NCBI GenBank assembly: GCA_023105745.1
Contig: JALGQZ010000001.1
Coordinates: 60,117,937-60,181,936 of the forward strand
Length of the DNA: 64,000 nucleotides
From: Austropuccinia psidii
Taxonomy: Eukaryota; Basidiomycota; Pucciniomycetes; Pucciniales; Sphaerophragmiaceae
Direction of reading: 5' to 3'
Each line of letters begins with the position of its first letter. Positions within the stretch are counted from its first letter, which is position 1. The position numbers and the translations under genes are program-made. The notes beneath the pieces are model-generated. The model did not search any database. It was given only the letters and a program-made list of their open reading frames with translations, and was not told where the DNA came from. Shown here in pieces: positions 33,997 through 46,513 of this stretch.

Positions 33997-36900
33997 TGTC
34001 AGGATGATACTATGATAAAGGTATAACTAGGCTAATTACAACTTTAACTGTGTATGTGACACCACAGAAAATGATTTAAAAAAGATTTATAAGGGTTTAT
34101 AATAAGATAAAAGGGTTCTACTATTGAGAAATAGTGGTGGTGAGCGCTATTGAGAACCCTGGGTGCAGGCTTTATCTGTTGGATTACAATAATAAAGTCT
34201 ACAATAGTTAAAGATTATAATTATACCTGATTATTTAACCAAGAGTAAAACTGTTTTTGACAGTTTACTACGTAGGTTATTCAAGAGCAGGATGAGGAGA
34301 GGATTTTGGCTGTGAAAAGCCCTCATTTTATCCTGAAATTGGGGTGGAAAGGCTGCTAGACCTTTCCACGTAGAGGAAGTGAAGATTTTTCACTCTCTAT
34401 GTGTAAGGTTTGACTATGAAACAATAAGTAAAAATTACTAATTTATTACTTATTGTACTCTGAATGTCCTTATAATTGAAATAAATAAGATTAAAATAAT
34501 AATAATAATAAAGAAATATTATTATTATGGCGTAAAAATATTATATTATTAAATAAATATAATAATATAATTAATATTATATGAAATTATAATATTATAA
34601 ATAATATATTAATATAAAATAATTAATATATTATAAAGCTCTTTATTATTGTTACCAACAAATAATAAAGGCGTAAAAAACTGTTTTTTATAAATAAAAA
34701 ACAATTAATAACAATAATATTACTAATATTAAAGTTATGTATTAATATAAATACTATTTATATTAATTAAGAATTATTAAGAGTAATAATAAGATGAAAT
34801 AACCTACTTTTAACACTTAAAATAATAATTTTGAGTTATTTTACGCCAAAAGAATATAATACAACCTTTTCAAATTGTATTTACAATAAAAAATAAAGAA
34901 AATTACTAAATTTCTTGATTTTACGTGGAAATGAGTTTATAGAGAGATTTATAACAAAAACAATTAAAGAATTGATTTAATCACGTAAAAATAGTGATTA
35001 ATATTAAGATGGTCTTTGGTCTTTAATAATATAAGAGTTTTATATATAAAGAATAAAGAGATTACCTTTTATTTAATTGATTTAATGTTTTTGATGCGTC
35101 TGAGGGGTAAATAGAGTAAAAAGAGCTCTATTTATAGTAAATACCTCCCTCCTAGAGTCCAACAGGCTTCTAGTAGACTTGTACTTATCATATCCACTGG
35201 AATTGATCAATATTTTAAGGTTTGAGGGTGATTACATCATGATCAAACCATATTTCATCATTATTACACCATTATTTAGAGTTATCACTATAACTCTAAG
35301 TTTGATGACATCAGAGGCTTGGCAGAACCCCAAATTTCGTGGATTTTATTAGTTTTAATCACAAACTAATAGTATTCACCAATTTAATCACTATTAAGAC
35401 TGTTAAACTTAAATTAAGGTTACTGTGAGTGATCATAACTGCTCAAATTAAGCTCAAACTTTGATCCCCAATAACTTTTAAGATTTACACGCTACAGCAA
35501 TTCAGAGAGTGAATTCTGATAGCCTGGCATAACCTTATTATGCTGCCAAGAGCTTTTCATTACATCATCAAAACTCTAATTTTGATGATTTTTCTTGTAA
35601 CTCATCTTTTCTGTTGAAATTCAATATTTTAAACTTCAAACCTTGATTTCAGGGGGTTATACCCTGAATTTAATAATAAAAATTACATCATTCTTCACGA
35701 ATGAACTAGGAGAATCCAACTGTATACTTTTTTTTAAGTTTGGAACACTTTCACAACAAAGTGGTCAACAGCTCTGTTGATTTTTATCAATAATTCATCA
35801 TAGGTTTTAACCTTGTTTATAATTTGTAAAATAAAGTTCATATCTGTGTTCTTACAGTGATTACATGGTAACTTTATTTTTGGTTCATCATTCTATCATG
35901 TATAGTTTAGAAGATATTAGCTATGATCCTTGAATATATGCGTTGACCAAAAAAGTGCATATATTCAGGATAATTCCTTAAGTATTAACATTGGAAATTA
36001 GCTTATTAATTGTTGTATGTGTGGATTTTCATGGGGAATCCACTGGTACAATTTATTTTACATGTTGTTTCATTAGTTCTTGAGATAAATAAGGTTTTAT
36101 GATTTTTATAAGGTATTATACCTTATAATTCCTTAAATATTGACTTTAAAGATATGCCATAAAAATGGTATATGTGTATTTTTCCATGGGGAATCCAATG
36201 GTATAATTTATTTTACATGTTGATTCATTGGGTTTTAAGTTAAACCAATTTTTTTACCAATTTATGGTATTTTTTGTATATTTAAGTAATTATTCTTAAT
36301 GTATAATTATTCTAAGTAATTTTAATATAATTATATTAAAGGTATAATTGTTCTGAGTCTTTTTGTGACCTTATTGGGTATGTGGTCATATCTCAAAGGC
36401 TCACACTATGCCAGGCTTGTGGTTTGCAAACAGCCTGTATACCCTGTATTGGGCTCAGATGTGGTTTTGAAACCACATCTGGGCAGTTTTCACCAATACA
36501 GGGTGAAAATTTTCATCTGGGGACCTCACAGCCTGATTCTGACGTGTATGACGCGTAGAATGCTGTACAGAAACTGTATGGGACCCCAGTATTGACTGAC
36601 ATATGAGGTATTGAAGTAAAAACATGCTTCTTCGTCTATTTGACACCTCATATTCATGGTTATGGGATATTATCCCATGGTAAGGCTGTATCTGACAGCA
36701 GGTGGGATTTTGACCTTAAAATGGTCATAACTCTGTCAGTTTTTGAGATATCAAGCTCAAAGTTGGTTCATTGAATAGCTCTGTATGAGCTCTACACAAT
36801 GGTACCCAACTTGACATGGCTATCATTAATTATGACAAAGTAATCCCATGTACAAGTATTTTTGTACATTGGCGTCGTCTGGCCAAAAGCTGTATTAAGC

Positions 36901-37435
36901 TTGTTTGGCCAATAACTTCTGTTGTAGTTGAGTTATGAGGAAATGAATGGCACCATCAGATAGCCCTGATTGTGCTCTTTCCAAAAAGACCCCACTTCAG
37001 GTATCTCACACTAAAACTGTAAAAGCTAGATGAGAGGTGAATGTTTTGTTCACCCTTATTTGGTCTGAATTTGACCATAACTCAAGTAATACTGGTGCTA
37101 GCTCAGTTTGGCTGGTACCATTGGATAGCCCTGGCTTAGAGCTTCATTTTGAGTACCCATTTGATGGGGTTAAGCCTCTCCTTCTAGATTTTAGATGAGA
37201 GGTGAAAATTAAGGTTTATGCTCAGCAATGACTTTGAGCAGGAATAACTTTGTTATTTCTTGTCCTATGGTGATGGGACTTATATTTTCAGGAAGAGGTG
37301 AGTTTCCTCTTTCTTTTGATACCTTTTGAGCTAATTTGGCTCAGCTCCATGTTTTGGTGGTATTTTGGCTATCCCATTGGTTTATGGTATTTTGGCTGTC
37401 ATGCTTGTGCTCTGGTTTTGAGTCACAGGCTGACA
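33997..37435 (-). mobile_element. Solo LTR-C inserted in integrase, itself interrupted
   Basis: TGTCAGGATGATAC ... GTCACAGGCTGACA with perfect TSD gtgag on both sides (33992-33996 and 37436-37440). Subtracting the nested LTR-A and its duplicated site leaves 1430 bp, matching the 1436-bp LTR-C at 54940-56375, to which it is homologous in inverted orientation throughout. The insertion plus TSD is 3444 bp, a multiple of three, so the two halves of pol remain in register, but the inserted DNA carries stops. Confidence 0.96.
34402..36405 (-). mobile_element. Solo LTR-A nested inside the LTR-C
   Basis: TGTAAGGTTTGACTATGAAAC ... CAAAGGCTCACA, 2004 bp, with perfect TSD ctatg (34397-34401 and 36406-36410). 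It interrupts a stretch that is continuous in the LTR-C copy at 54940. This is the youngest event in the nest. A sense-strand coding-like stretch near 35745-35860 (KVKTYDELLIKINRAVD) resembles the frame at 12192-12389. Confidence 0.96.
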
Positions 37436-37440
37436 GTGAG

Positions 37441-38212
37441 AAGATTTTGTGCATATGGCCTTGAATTCAAAGATTGTGATGGATTTACCCATGATTGGTG
37501 TACTCTGTTACCAGCACTGGAATTAGCATATAAAACATCAATCCATGCCAGTACCAATCAGACTCCTGCTATTCTAGAAAAAGGATGGAGCCCCAAGTTA
37601 CCCCAAGATACCTTGAGGAAAGACTTAATTGAAATACATCCCACAGCTGCTAGCTTCAAAGGAATGCTAGACAAAGCTAGAAAGCATGCAGTAAGATGCA
37701 TGGAGGATTCTTTTGCATATGCTAAAGACAAATGGGATAAATCACATGCATCTCCAGATTTCAAAGTGGGGGACCTAGTTCTTGTATCCACCACTAACTT
37801 CAATAACATCAAAGGATGTAAAAAGTTGAAAGACTCCTTTGCAGGACCTTTTGTGATTAAGGCCCTCCATGGAGAAAATGCTGTTGAAGTAGAGTTATCT
37901 GAAGAACTTAGCAACAAGCACCCCACGTTTCCAGTAAGCTTGATAAAGCCATATAAATCTAGTGATTCTGAGAAATTTCCCTTGAGGAACAAGATTCCCC
38001 AAGTTATACCTCCTATTGAGACATCTGGTACTAATAAAATTACCAAAGTTCTTAAAGAAAGAAAATTCAGAACTAAGAAAGTAAGGGAATACCTTGTTAG
38101 GTACAGTGACCCAACTTGTGAAGATGAATGGTTAGAAGAAAAAGATATACCAGAAGCTAGCAAACTCCTCAGGAGATTCAGACACACTAGAAACACCAAT
38201 ATTACAAAGTAA
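37441..38212 (+). CDS. Pol, C-terminal part: integrase tail and chromodomain
   Basis: Starts at RRFCAYGLEFKDC, directly continuing the EDMV interrupted at 33996. The integrase C-terminal domain follows (FKVGDLVLVSTTNFNNIKG, DSFAGPFVIKAL, TFPVSLIKPYK; about 37760-37960). The chromodomain-like end is at about 38030-38190 (ITKVLKERK, EYLVRYSDPTCEDEWLEE). Such domains steer integration to particular chromatin marks. An apparent upstream start at 37298 is only LTR-C sequence read through. Stop TAA at 38210-38212. Confidence 0.93.
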
Positions 38213-38223
38213 TATTCTTTTTT

Positions 38224-38235
38224 AGGGGGAGGGAA
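38224..38235 (+). promoter_or_regulatory. Polypurine tract
   Basis: AGGGGGAGGGAA directly before the 3' LTR. The outer element has GGTGGGAGGGAA in the same place before 40650. Confidence 0.85.
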
Positions 38236-40041
38236 TGTGAGCCTTAGAGGTAATTTCATATACCCAAAAGACCACAAATACAAAAATAACATATTAATAT
38301 AAATAAAATGAATTTATTTATATTATTAAAATAAAAATCAAAATATAAATATAAAATTATATTAAAAATAAAAAATTAATTACAATTTAAAAATAAAAAT
38401 ACATTAAATTCTGTAAGTATAAAATTACATTTATACTTGAAAAAATTAAGTAAAAATAAAATTTTAACAAAATTGTGAAAAAATAAATAAATTTGGAAAA
38501 AAGTTAAATAAAAATTATTATAACTTTTTATCCAATAAATAAAAACATAAAAATTATTTCACCATTGGATTCCTCATAAAAAATCAGGTGGGGTCACCTC
38601 TGAGTGAAATTCTTGTAACTCAACTCTAAATAAGCTTAAATTAAGTTTTTAGTATTTTCAATACAAAAGTTGAAAATCCTCAAAACCTTAATTTAATTCA
38701 CACCACATGTGGTGTTAACCATCAATTTTTGTGTTAAAATTGAGGTGTTGTGTTTAGTTTAGAAGTTATGAGGAATTGAAGTATTTTCAATTGAATTCAA
38801 TTGAAATGTCAAAATGTGCGCGTGTATTACATAAGTGAACTTTGATTTACATATGAGGTGTCAATTATTACTGTATTGTACTGTACAATTGAATTGAATT
38901 ACATATGTAAATTATAAGTATAATACATGATGAGGAATTAAAGGAAAAATAAATTGGAAAGATTAAATTTGGGGGGGGAAAAGGAACTCCAGCTCTAAGG
39001 GGGAGCTAGACCCCCAAAATCCTTGCTGACAGGCCTGGGATGTCAAAATTCACGCAAAAGTTCATCACTTTTGGCCTGGAATTGAGTTACAGGGTCTGTG
39101 GACTCAATTGATGATGAGGTTTTGATACCAACTGGGGTAGTTTTAGCTGTTGCCAAGAGGGTAAAACTACCCTTAAGATAAAACAACCATAGTAAAAACA
39201 GTTTTAACTGGTTTCTACGCCTCTTACACACATTCTGACGTGTTTTGAAGGCTCTAGGCCTGGTGTTGCTATAGTAATGGCTGATTTAAGGGTCTAAAAT
39301 GGCTAAAAATGGCTTAAACCAGCCCTTTTTGGTCTAAACCAGGTTTCAATGATGCCATAATTGGCTTTTCTGTTGTCAGACTGTTTTTCACGACTGACAA
39401 GAGTAAAATTTACATTTGGAGTAAGAGAATTGATGGCTATAAAAGAATGTCTTCTTTGCCCCACTTTTCTCTTCATGTTAGAATCTTTTCCTTTTATTAA
39501 TTAGTTTAAACACTGTTAAACCAATCAATCAAAGATTCCAACTCCCATTTATAAATCATTTTAATCCTTTTAACCACGTGAAAAAATCATTATAATCATT
39601 TTTACCCCTGAACCACCCCCAAAGTGAATTAAAGCATCTTTCATCACTGTAAACTTTGTCACTTTGTTTCCAAATTCACTCTGGTCACTTTTGGGCGTGT
39701 TTTCTCTTTAATATTCTTTTTAAAGACTTTGTTCTTTAATTAATTGCTTGCAGTTCTTTGCTCAATTAATTCCAATTGAAATTGCTCTTGAAGAAATTTC
39801 TTTTGTAGCCTTAAAATATCTCTTGTAGAGTATTTTTTGGATAAATTTTTATTGTTGGTAAAACAATAAATTTTTATAATATTATTGTTTTATACTAATA
39901 AAGTTATAAACAATAAACTTGGCGTGTTTTCTCTTAAAAATAATATTCCATACTATTATTAATTGATTTTTACCTTATACAAATTTTGAGGACAGGAAAA
40001 GTCCTTGATTTTTAATCAAAGTTTCATATCCACACCTTACA
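38236..40041 (+). mobile_element. 3' LTR-A of the inner element
   Basis: 1806 bp, same ends as the 5' LTR. Short deletions relative to it lie near 39302 and 39600. Confidence 0.95.
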
Positions 40042-40649
40042 CTTAGTATGTGAAGAATAATTGACACAAGAGTCATAAAGTACCAGACTTCAAGGTAGGG
40101 GACTTAGTTCTAGCTTAAACATTTAGTTTTAATAATATCAAAGGCCCAAGGAAACCCAAAGATTCTTATGTAGGACCTCTTGTTATTTTTGCCTTGAATG
40201 GAACAAATGCATTTCAAGTTCAATTTAGTGGTGAATTGGAAAATAAGATCCCACCTTCTCAGTCAGCTTGATAAATACTTGTTTCCTTGAAGAAACCCAG
40301 ATGCTTTAATTGTACCACCAGTGGAAGAGAATGAAGACAAAAAGATAAACAAATTCCTCCAAGATATGAGACTTGAAGGTAAAAATCAAATAGAGTATAT
40401 TGTCAGATATAGAAATACAGTACATGAAAAGGATTGGCTGACAGAATCAAACATACCTGATTAAATATTTTTGGAGACGATTTAGGCATGAAAGAAGGCC
40501 CCAATCCTGAATATACCTATAAATATGCTTTTATTACTTGATCTTAGTAACATACAGAGGTTGGAAATTGTACATTAACTCCCTTTGGGGAAATTCTCTT
40601 GTTGAAATCATTAATTCAATTTTAGTACAAGTTTTTTGGTGGGAGGGAA
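40042..40649 (+). pseudogene. Outer Gypsy element: integrase tail and chromodomain (part 2)
   Basis: Continues the frame cut at 26527: HKSHKVPDFKVGDLVLA, then NNIKGPRKPKDSYVGPLVI, then a chromodomain-like end (about 40330-40460; IEYIVRYRN, EKDWL). Stops and frameshifts are frequent. It ends in the purine-rich GGTGGGAGGGAA next to the 3' LTR. Confidence 0.88.
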
Positions 40650-42504
40650 TGTAAGCATTGAGGTATATTTTAAATACCCAAATAGGCCACAATTAATATT
40701 CAAATAAATTTTGAAATATGCATAACCCATATATAAATCAGTTATTGCAAATTAAGCATTTTTCATTTAAGAAAAGATTAATAAATTTTTGGTGAGTAAG
40801 TGAATTTGTGGATTTAAGGACAGATTTATGAGCTTGAATTAACTCTATGGGGTTTTAGTATGGAAAATAATTCAACACCACATAAAAGAATTTATTTATT
40901 TTTGTTTTTGTTAATTTCACACCAAGATAATGGAAATGTACAACATCCCATGTTACATATACACTACAAATAGTGGTATGCATGTTTTTGGAACTTAATA
41001 TTTCTTTATTCTTACATAAAGCTTTGATAAACCCATAGTGGATATCAGTCCTGAAGCCTGAATTTCTATTTTTGATGTGAAAATAGTTAAAGGGACAAAA
41101 GACATCAAAGAGAGCCAGGGTACCCAACTTCTGAGACCTCTGGGGAGTGGATGGCTCTAACTATTCTATCCATTGCTGATATTTGCCCAATTAGTATACA
41201 AAACCCTTTTGGGAACTTGGTTACAAAGTCAAAGACCCATTAAAACATAAGAAAATATCAAATAAGCTTCAACTTTGATGTGAAAAGGATGTAAGGAGCA
41301 ACTATTACTCCTCTAACCATTTCAATTATTAAAGATTTTCCATGGATAACCCATATAACAGTAATTAAGAAACTCTTTGTACTAGTATCCATGTATTTAC
41401 CTCATGGAAACCAGCTATTATTGTGCTATTTTCTTTTATAAGTAAAAATAAGGTAAAAACTTAAACAATTCATCCAAAACACAATTAGTAATGAATCCTT
41501 CTTGAACATTCAGGACCAATGGAGAAAGAGATAATCCATATAAAAACCAAAAAAGAGTCATTAATTCATAGTTCAAACTAAAAATTTTACTTACAGTCTA
41601 TTCTTGATGATTCCACATGAAACGCTGAATCTTAAAAAAGTCAAAGAAAAGAAATCTGTGATTAAATTTCCAATAACATTGATAGCTATGAGAAATTAAT
41701 TTTTCTTTTGAAATGAAAGAGGATTGAAACCTTTTACTCCTTTATCTCTTAACCCTAAATGGGTTGTTAGTCAGGTAAAATTACTTAATTAAGGAATTAT
41801 GATAATCTTATGTGACAACAGGTGATGTAGCCAACAATTTAAATAGTATTAATGATTTTCCATTTTTCTTCACACTACTACTCTAGGAGCTGTTTTTGAC
41901 GTAATAGAAGCCTCCTCTTGTTTTTTTTCCCAACCAATCTTATTATTCAACCATATCATTACTATCAACAAGTAAGTATTAGTCAATTCTTTTCTTAAGT
42001 GTTTTGAATTCTTTATAAATAAATCAGAAGGGCTTTAAATAATCTAAATGAACTATTCCAATAGCATTTAGCTATATATAATTTTATTAATTCTATAAGT
42101 CAACTTTCTGATCCTTTAAATCCACAAATAATCTTTCAAATCACTCTACTGATGATTTTTGAGTTATTATTGCATTTTTAGTGAGTTTATTTTCTGAATT
42201 CATCAAGTTTTACTCTAGTGATATTTTTCTTCAAGAACTATATTTATTATCATTATTGCAAAATATAATTATATATTAAGATAATTTTATATTATTTTAA
42301 TAGGAAAGTTTATTATTAATCCATCTTATAATTCATTCTAATAGACAGCTACTAACTACTGATATAATCACCATTAGTGTATAGCAAGTAAAAGAAATAA
42401 TAAAGAAATGAATTATGTATTTTTGGGTATAATAAGTTCTTTTATTATAATTCATGAGAACAGTAATAGTAATATTATCAAGAGTTTCATAGATACATCT
42501 TACA
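40650..42504 (+). mobile_element. LTR-A, 3' LTR of the outer element
   Basis: TGTAAGCATTGAGG ... GATACATCTTACA, 1855 bp, in plus orientation and abutting the polypurine tract. It is of the same subgroup as the solo LTR at 11390 (shared aaatacccaaataggccacaatta start). Confidence 0.9.
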
Positions 42505-43138
42505 AAATCAAAGAAGGATGAATGTGATTAATTTTTCTTTTCTGGGAAACTGAATAACAAACTTTCAGAAGCTTTTGATAGTTCCTCTAAGTTCTTAAAA
42601 ACTCTGAAAGAAGTGGGCTTCATGATTTGTTGGAAATTCGAATTTATAACTTTAAAGCTGAAACTCTATTTCAAAAAACTAATATGAGTTTCTGCTTAAT
42701 TTAAAGCTAAGATACTTTTCAGAATTTATTTCTATGAAAATAAATATAATAGCAAGTTGTTTTTGTATGATTGGAGTTTTCTGATCAAAATCAAAAGAGT
42801 TGAAGCTTCTACTCAAATAATAATTCCAAAAACTTTAAAGCCCATAGAAATACCTTCTGATAGATTTCTTTTGAAATTTTATTGGTTGAAACCACTAAAA
42901 ACCACACTATTACTATTTCAATATGAGTAACTAAATTATTTAAGGTAGTACATTTTCTAATTTTCTTTGCTTCAAATTTGTGATATCTTTGGATGAATTT
43001 AGCAATTGACCTGTATAGTTCACCGGAAGGAAGTTAAGCTTTGAAAGACAACAAATTTTTAGTTATCAAATGGAAAAACAATCCATTCTTCTTCTTCTAT
43101 TTGTTTTTGAGTTGAATGTTTGTGTAATTCTGGTATTT
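42505..43138. other. Anonymous AT-rich DNA
   Basis: Lies between two retroelements. A short stretch reads like eroded coding DNA (plus strand near 42550-42660), but I recognise nothing. Confidence 0.4.
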
Positions 43139-43858
43139 TGTCACAGGGGCTCTTGGCAGTGAAGAGGGCCTGGCACTCAGTGAACAGACTTATGGAGGGC
43201 TCAGAGAGGAATACACAAAAGATAAGAGCAATCAATGAAATAGTAAAATTCCAAATTAATAAATAAAATTCAATCAAGGAAAATGAAAGGAAAAAAACAA
43301 TAATAAATAGGCAACCACAAATAATGCTGTAACACTTTTTCAACCTGTTCAGAAATGAGAGAAGGATTAATTAGGATATGGCCACCAATACTCTAATGAA
43401 CAGGTGAGGGAAGGCTAATACTGACTTGAAAAATTTATAATGAAATACCTCTTAGCAACAAATAAATTAATACAAATGATAAATCCAGTATTTTAATTGA
43501 GTGGTGAAAAAGCCCCAGGTGGGTGAAGGGTGGCTGGTGTATCTAAAAAGTACCAGCCTGGAGTTTGAGTTCTGAGAAACGATGGACTTTATGCTGGAGG
43601 AACTTGTATTTGAGATGGAAACCTGTACTTGTGTGGCTAATATAGGTGTTTTGAATAAATACAGGTATTTTCACCTGTATTGAGGACAGGCCTGTATTTG
43701 GTGAATCCTGTCTATTGGTTTGGATTGTATTGGGCTGTATTGAGCTTTGAAGCTGTACTTTATGGATATTCCATGAAAGACTCTTTCTTATTTGGTCTAG
43801 AAATATCTTCAATTAATAAAGATTTGTAGTGCCCCTGCCTGTTTCCATGACTGTGAAA
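43139..43858 (-). mobile_element. 3' LTR-B
   Basis: TGTCACAGGGGCTC ... CATGACTGTGAAA (last bases mutated from TGTGACA). Shares nearly the whole length with 52432-53141 (gaggatatggccaccaatac, tgtattgaggacaggcctgt). Confidence 0.9.
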
Positions 43859-44710
43859 TCACCCCCCTCTTGAAGGTGGTGAGCTCTGAGCACCATGAAG
43901 ATAGGTGAATCTTGATGAGGTCAAATAAAAAATCAAAACTTTCTTCCCCTCAACTTCTAAATTTACATCCTCCCATATTTCCTCTTCATCAATTAAAAAC
44001 CTCAAACTCCCCTTCATCTTCATACACCTGTAGGTCCTTCTGCTTCAATTGACTTTGGTTCTTCTCCTCTTCTTTGTAAATTTTTTGTCTTTAACTTTCC
44101 TCTTCAGTGTTATTCACTCAATTTATTTTTAGTCCTCATGGCTTGATTTAAATGGGTGATTCAGGTTTACATCCTAATATTTCACTTTCATTTGACTCTT
44201 TTTCTTAATCTTGAAATTGGGCTAGAATTGGCTAATTCTTGAGTTTTGGATGATTTCAGAAAGTCCAGAATTTTACCCCAAATTTGATGTTTCTGAGGCT
44301 TTATGACCCTTTTGGCCAAAATGTGAAAAGTGTGAAAATTTTCACAAAATGCATGAATTACCATTTTCTGATGATATTTTGAATAAAAGGAATATTTTGA
44401 AGAAGAAACAGAAGAAATGTGCAAAAATGCATAAAATGCACAAATACAAATTATGGCCTATTTGTACTGTTGAGGATTTTTTAAACTATTCTTCTGGAGG
44501 CTTGACATTTCTTCAATATGATAAATGATGAAATGAAGTGAATCTGCGCAAAATGGGCAAAAATGGGCCCTTTTGGCCAATGAAACAGTCCTTTTTGATT
44601 TTTTTCTAATTAATTTTGCTTCACCCCATTGTTAAGGGTTAATTTCCATAAGAGACTTGCTGACTTGGATTTTTCCATAATTTTCTTATTCTTGGCTTTG
44701 AATTTTTACC

Positions 44711-45835
44711 TTGAAGATGAGCTCAAAGCTGACTTCCATATATGACTCCAATCACTCTGATTCCCCACCTTCTGTACTTTTTGTCCTTGTGTCTTTCTCA
44801 TTTATAATATTAATAAAAGCTATAATGTGTTTAAATCTACAAGAGTTATTGAGCCACCCTGAAGCAATTGTCAGAATAAAGGGGTTCCTTGTGTTGAACC
44901 TGCTACTGTTAGATCCACCAGGTGAAAATTGTAAAACCTTGGAAAAAGAAACTTCTCTATGGCCAACCATATATTCCCAGACAATCCCAGAAGGTTATGG
45001 AGGATCATAAAGAAGGGGGGAATATTTGAATTGGAAGCTCCTGATGATGAAGCACCAACCTCTGATTCCACCTCTGGTCACTCCAATTGTGAGTTTATTT
45101 GTCAAATAATTGCTGATTTACTGACTTTATGGTCTTCATTTCTTCTACTTCAGTAACTGGATTAATAATGAGAGTTGCTCAAAAATGTAATAACACCACC
45201 AGTTCCTGGGCCAACATTGAAGGACCCATTCACCCCCAAGGAAACCCGATTTGAGCGGCCCCAGAGGTCCCTTTTTTGTTAACCAGGAAGGACGGAAGAG
45301 TTGGAGAATTGCAGAGAAATCTAGTGGTCCAAGATGATTTTCATACTGCTTCTCAATGTAGTAATGAAATAGATGGAAAAGAACTTGAAGGAACTACCCC
45401 CATCTAAAGAAGAAGAATCCATTCCACCTCATTATCACCTGTCCAAGTAAATGCCACTAGCCATGAAGTGTTTTGGTCCCCCCAGCGGCCTCAACCTCCA
45501 ACTAGATCTCTACCCAGGCCATGCAGAATTTCCTCTACCACCACCTATAGCCAGCACCTCTAAAGACCAAATGTCTTTAGAGCCTGAATCAGTCTTTTAC
45601 CACAATTGATGCTGGAATATCACTTTCAATTTCACTCATCAAAAGAAGAAGAATAATAAGGTGGTCACATCCTTGTTTGAAGAATTGGATGCTTTGACCG
45701 AGGATTTTGTTGATAAAGCTATGAAGAGTGCTGTTCCAGGGGGAGCCACTAGGCTTTTGGCCAGGGAGGCAGTTGCTAATGAAGATTCCTTGGTTTTTAA
45801 ATTTAAAGAAGCCTTGAAGAAATTTGGATAAAGAT
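44711..45835 (+). pseudogene. Antisense intron-containing gene relic within the LTR-B element
   Basis: Plus-strand fragments with protein-like composition: an acidic, Ser/Thr-rich piece ending GGIFELEAPDDEAPTSDSTS (to 45088), a Pro-rich piece (TPPVPGPTLKDPFTPKET, near 45195-45250) and a helical C-terminus (LFEELDALTEDFVDKAMKSA, 45670 to stop at 45831). Between the first two is a textbook fungal intron, 45089-45153 (GTGAGT, CTGAC branch, TTCAG). Frameshifts separate the pieces. No family was recognised. It lies between pol and the 3' LTR in the opposite direction to pol, so it may be a captured host gene or an antisense accessory gene. Confidence 0.4.
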
Positions 45836-46167
45836 TATCTGTATTTGTTCTTTATTGTTACTAGTGCTTTTTCTCTTTAATTATTGAATGAATGAAACTC
45901 CCAATACAGGATATGGAAGGGATGACTGCTGCTTTTGAGATAAGAAATAAAAACAAATAATTATACAAGTGAAATGAAGGAAAAGAATTAAGAAAAAAGG
46001 AGAGTAGAGAAAAAGATAAGAGAAACTTCAAAGAAGTGTCCTTCTTGAGGCTGGCTCCTTGAGCTTGGCCATAAACTTCCTGAAAGAGAAAAAACCAAGC
46101 ATTTGATGCCACAGAGTGGCTGAGGTAGTTTTTTTTCAATATTTAGAAACCCTCAGAGATGCATGAC

Positions 46168-46513
46168 AGGAGATGGAACTTACTTTCATAACTTCAACTC
46201 CCTACCAAGCGCCATGAAAGAACAGAAGAGCTTTTTTCCATAAAATTACTTGATTTAAGGAATGTGTTGAATAAAAATTGAGGGAATAAAAAAGAAAAGA
46301 AATAAAAAAGTGTGATTTGTCCATATCTTGAAGGAAACTTCCAAATTTGAGGGAATTAATGCTGAAAGGGCTTCTTAATCTGTCTCAAGAATTTAAAATC
46401 ACTCACAAAGAGGCTAAAATAACTCTTACAACAAATTTGGGTAGAATACTCCCTTACAGGTGAATTTCAGGAGAGGCACTTACTTTCATAACTTCTACTC
46501 CCCACTGAGCACC
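46168..46513 (-). repeat. Duplicated pol-tail segment
   Basis: 46170-46222 and 46460-46513 share about 50 bp (ggaga..acttactttcataacttc-actcccya). A weaker version of the same tail (gagcaccatgaag) is at 43890-43903 next to the LTR. The duplications flank the non-retroviral insert. Confidence 0.55.

Larger units (their letters stand above)
26533..40041 (+). mobile_element. Nearly complete Ty3/Gypsy chromovirus (LTR-A), with nested insertions
   Basis: Two near-identical LTRs (26533-28369 and 38236-40041), a primer-binding site, gag, zinc knuckle, protease, RT, RNase H, integrase, chromodomain and polypurine tract are all present in order. Flanks cctag (26528-26532) and cttag (40042-40046) match at 4 of 5 positions. 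The LTRs differ by scattered substitutions and a few short indels, so insertion was recent relative to neighbouring elements. Without the internal insertion the element is about 10.1 kb. Probably non-autonomous now, since integrase is split and two in-frame stops interrupt gag-pol. Confidence 0.95.

Noticed and set aside
33997..37435. A large intron or a separate transposon inside pol
   Set aside because: The perfect gtgag duplication, TGTCAG/CTGACA ends and collinearity with the LTR at 54940 show a solo LTR carrying another solo LTR.
37298..37440. Upstream ATG as start of a separate C-terminal pol gene
   Set aside because: The first 48 codons are LTR-C sequence that happens to be open; pol homology begins exactly after the TSD.
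37558..38292. 244-codon minus-strand frame
   Set aside because: It is antisense to the well-supported integrase tail and chromodomain, has no recognisable domain, and is explained by codon bias of the sense strand.
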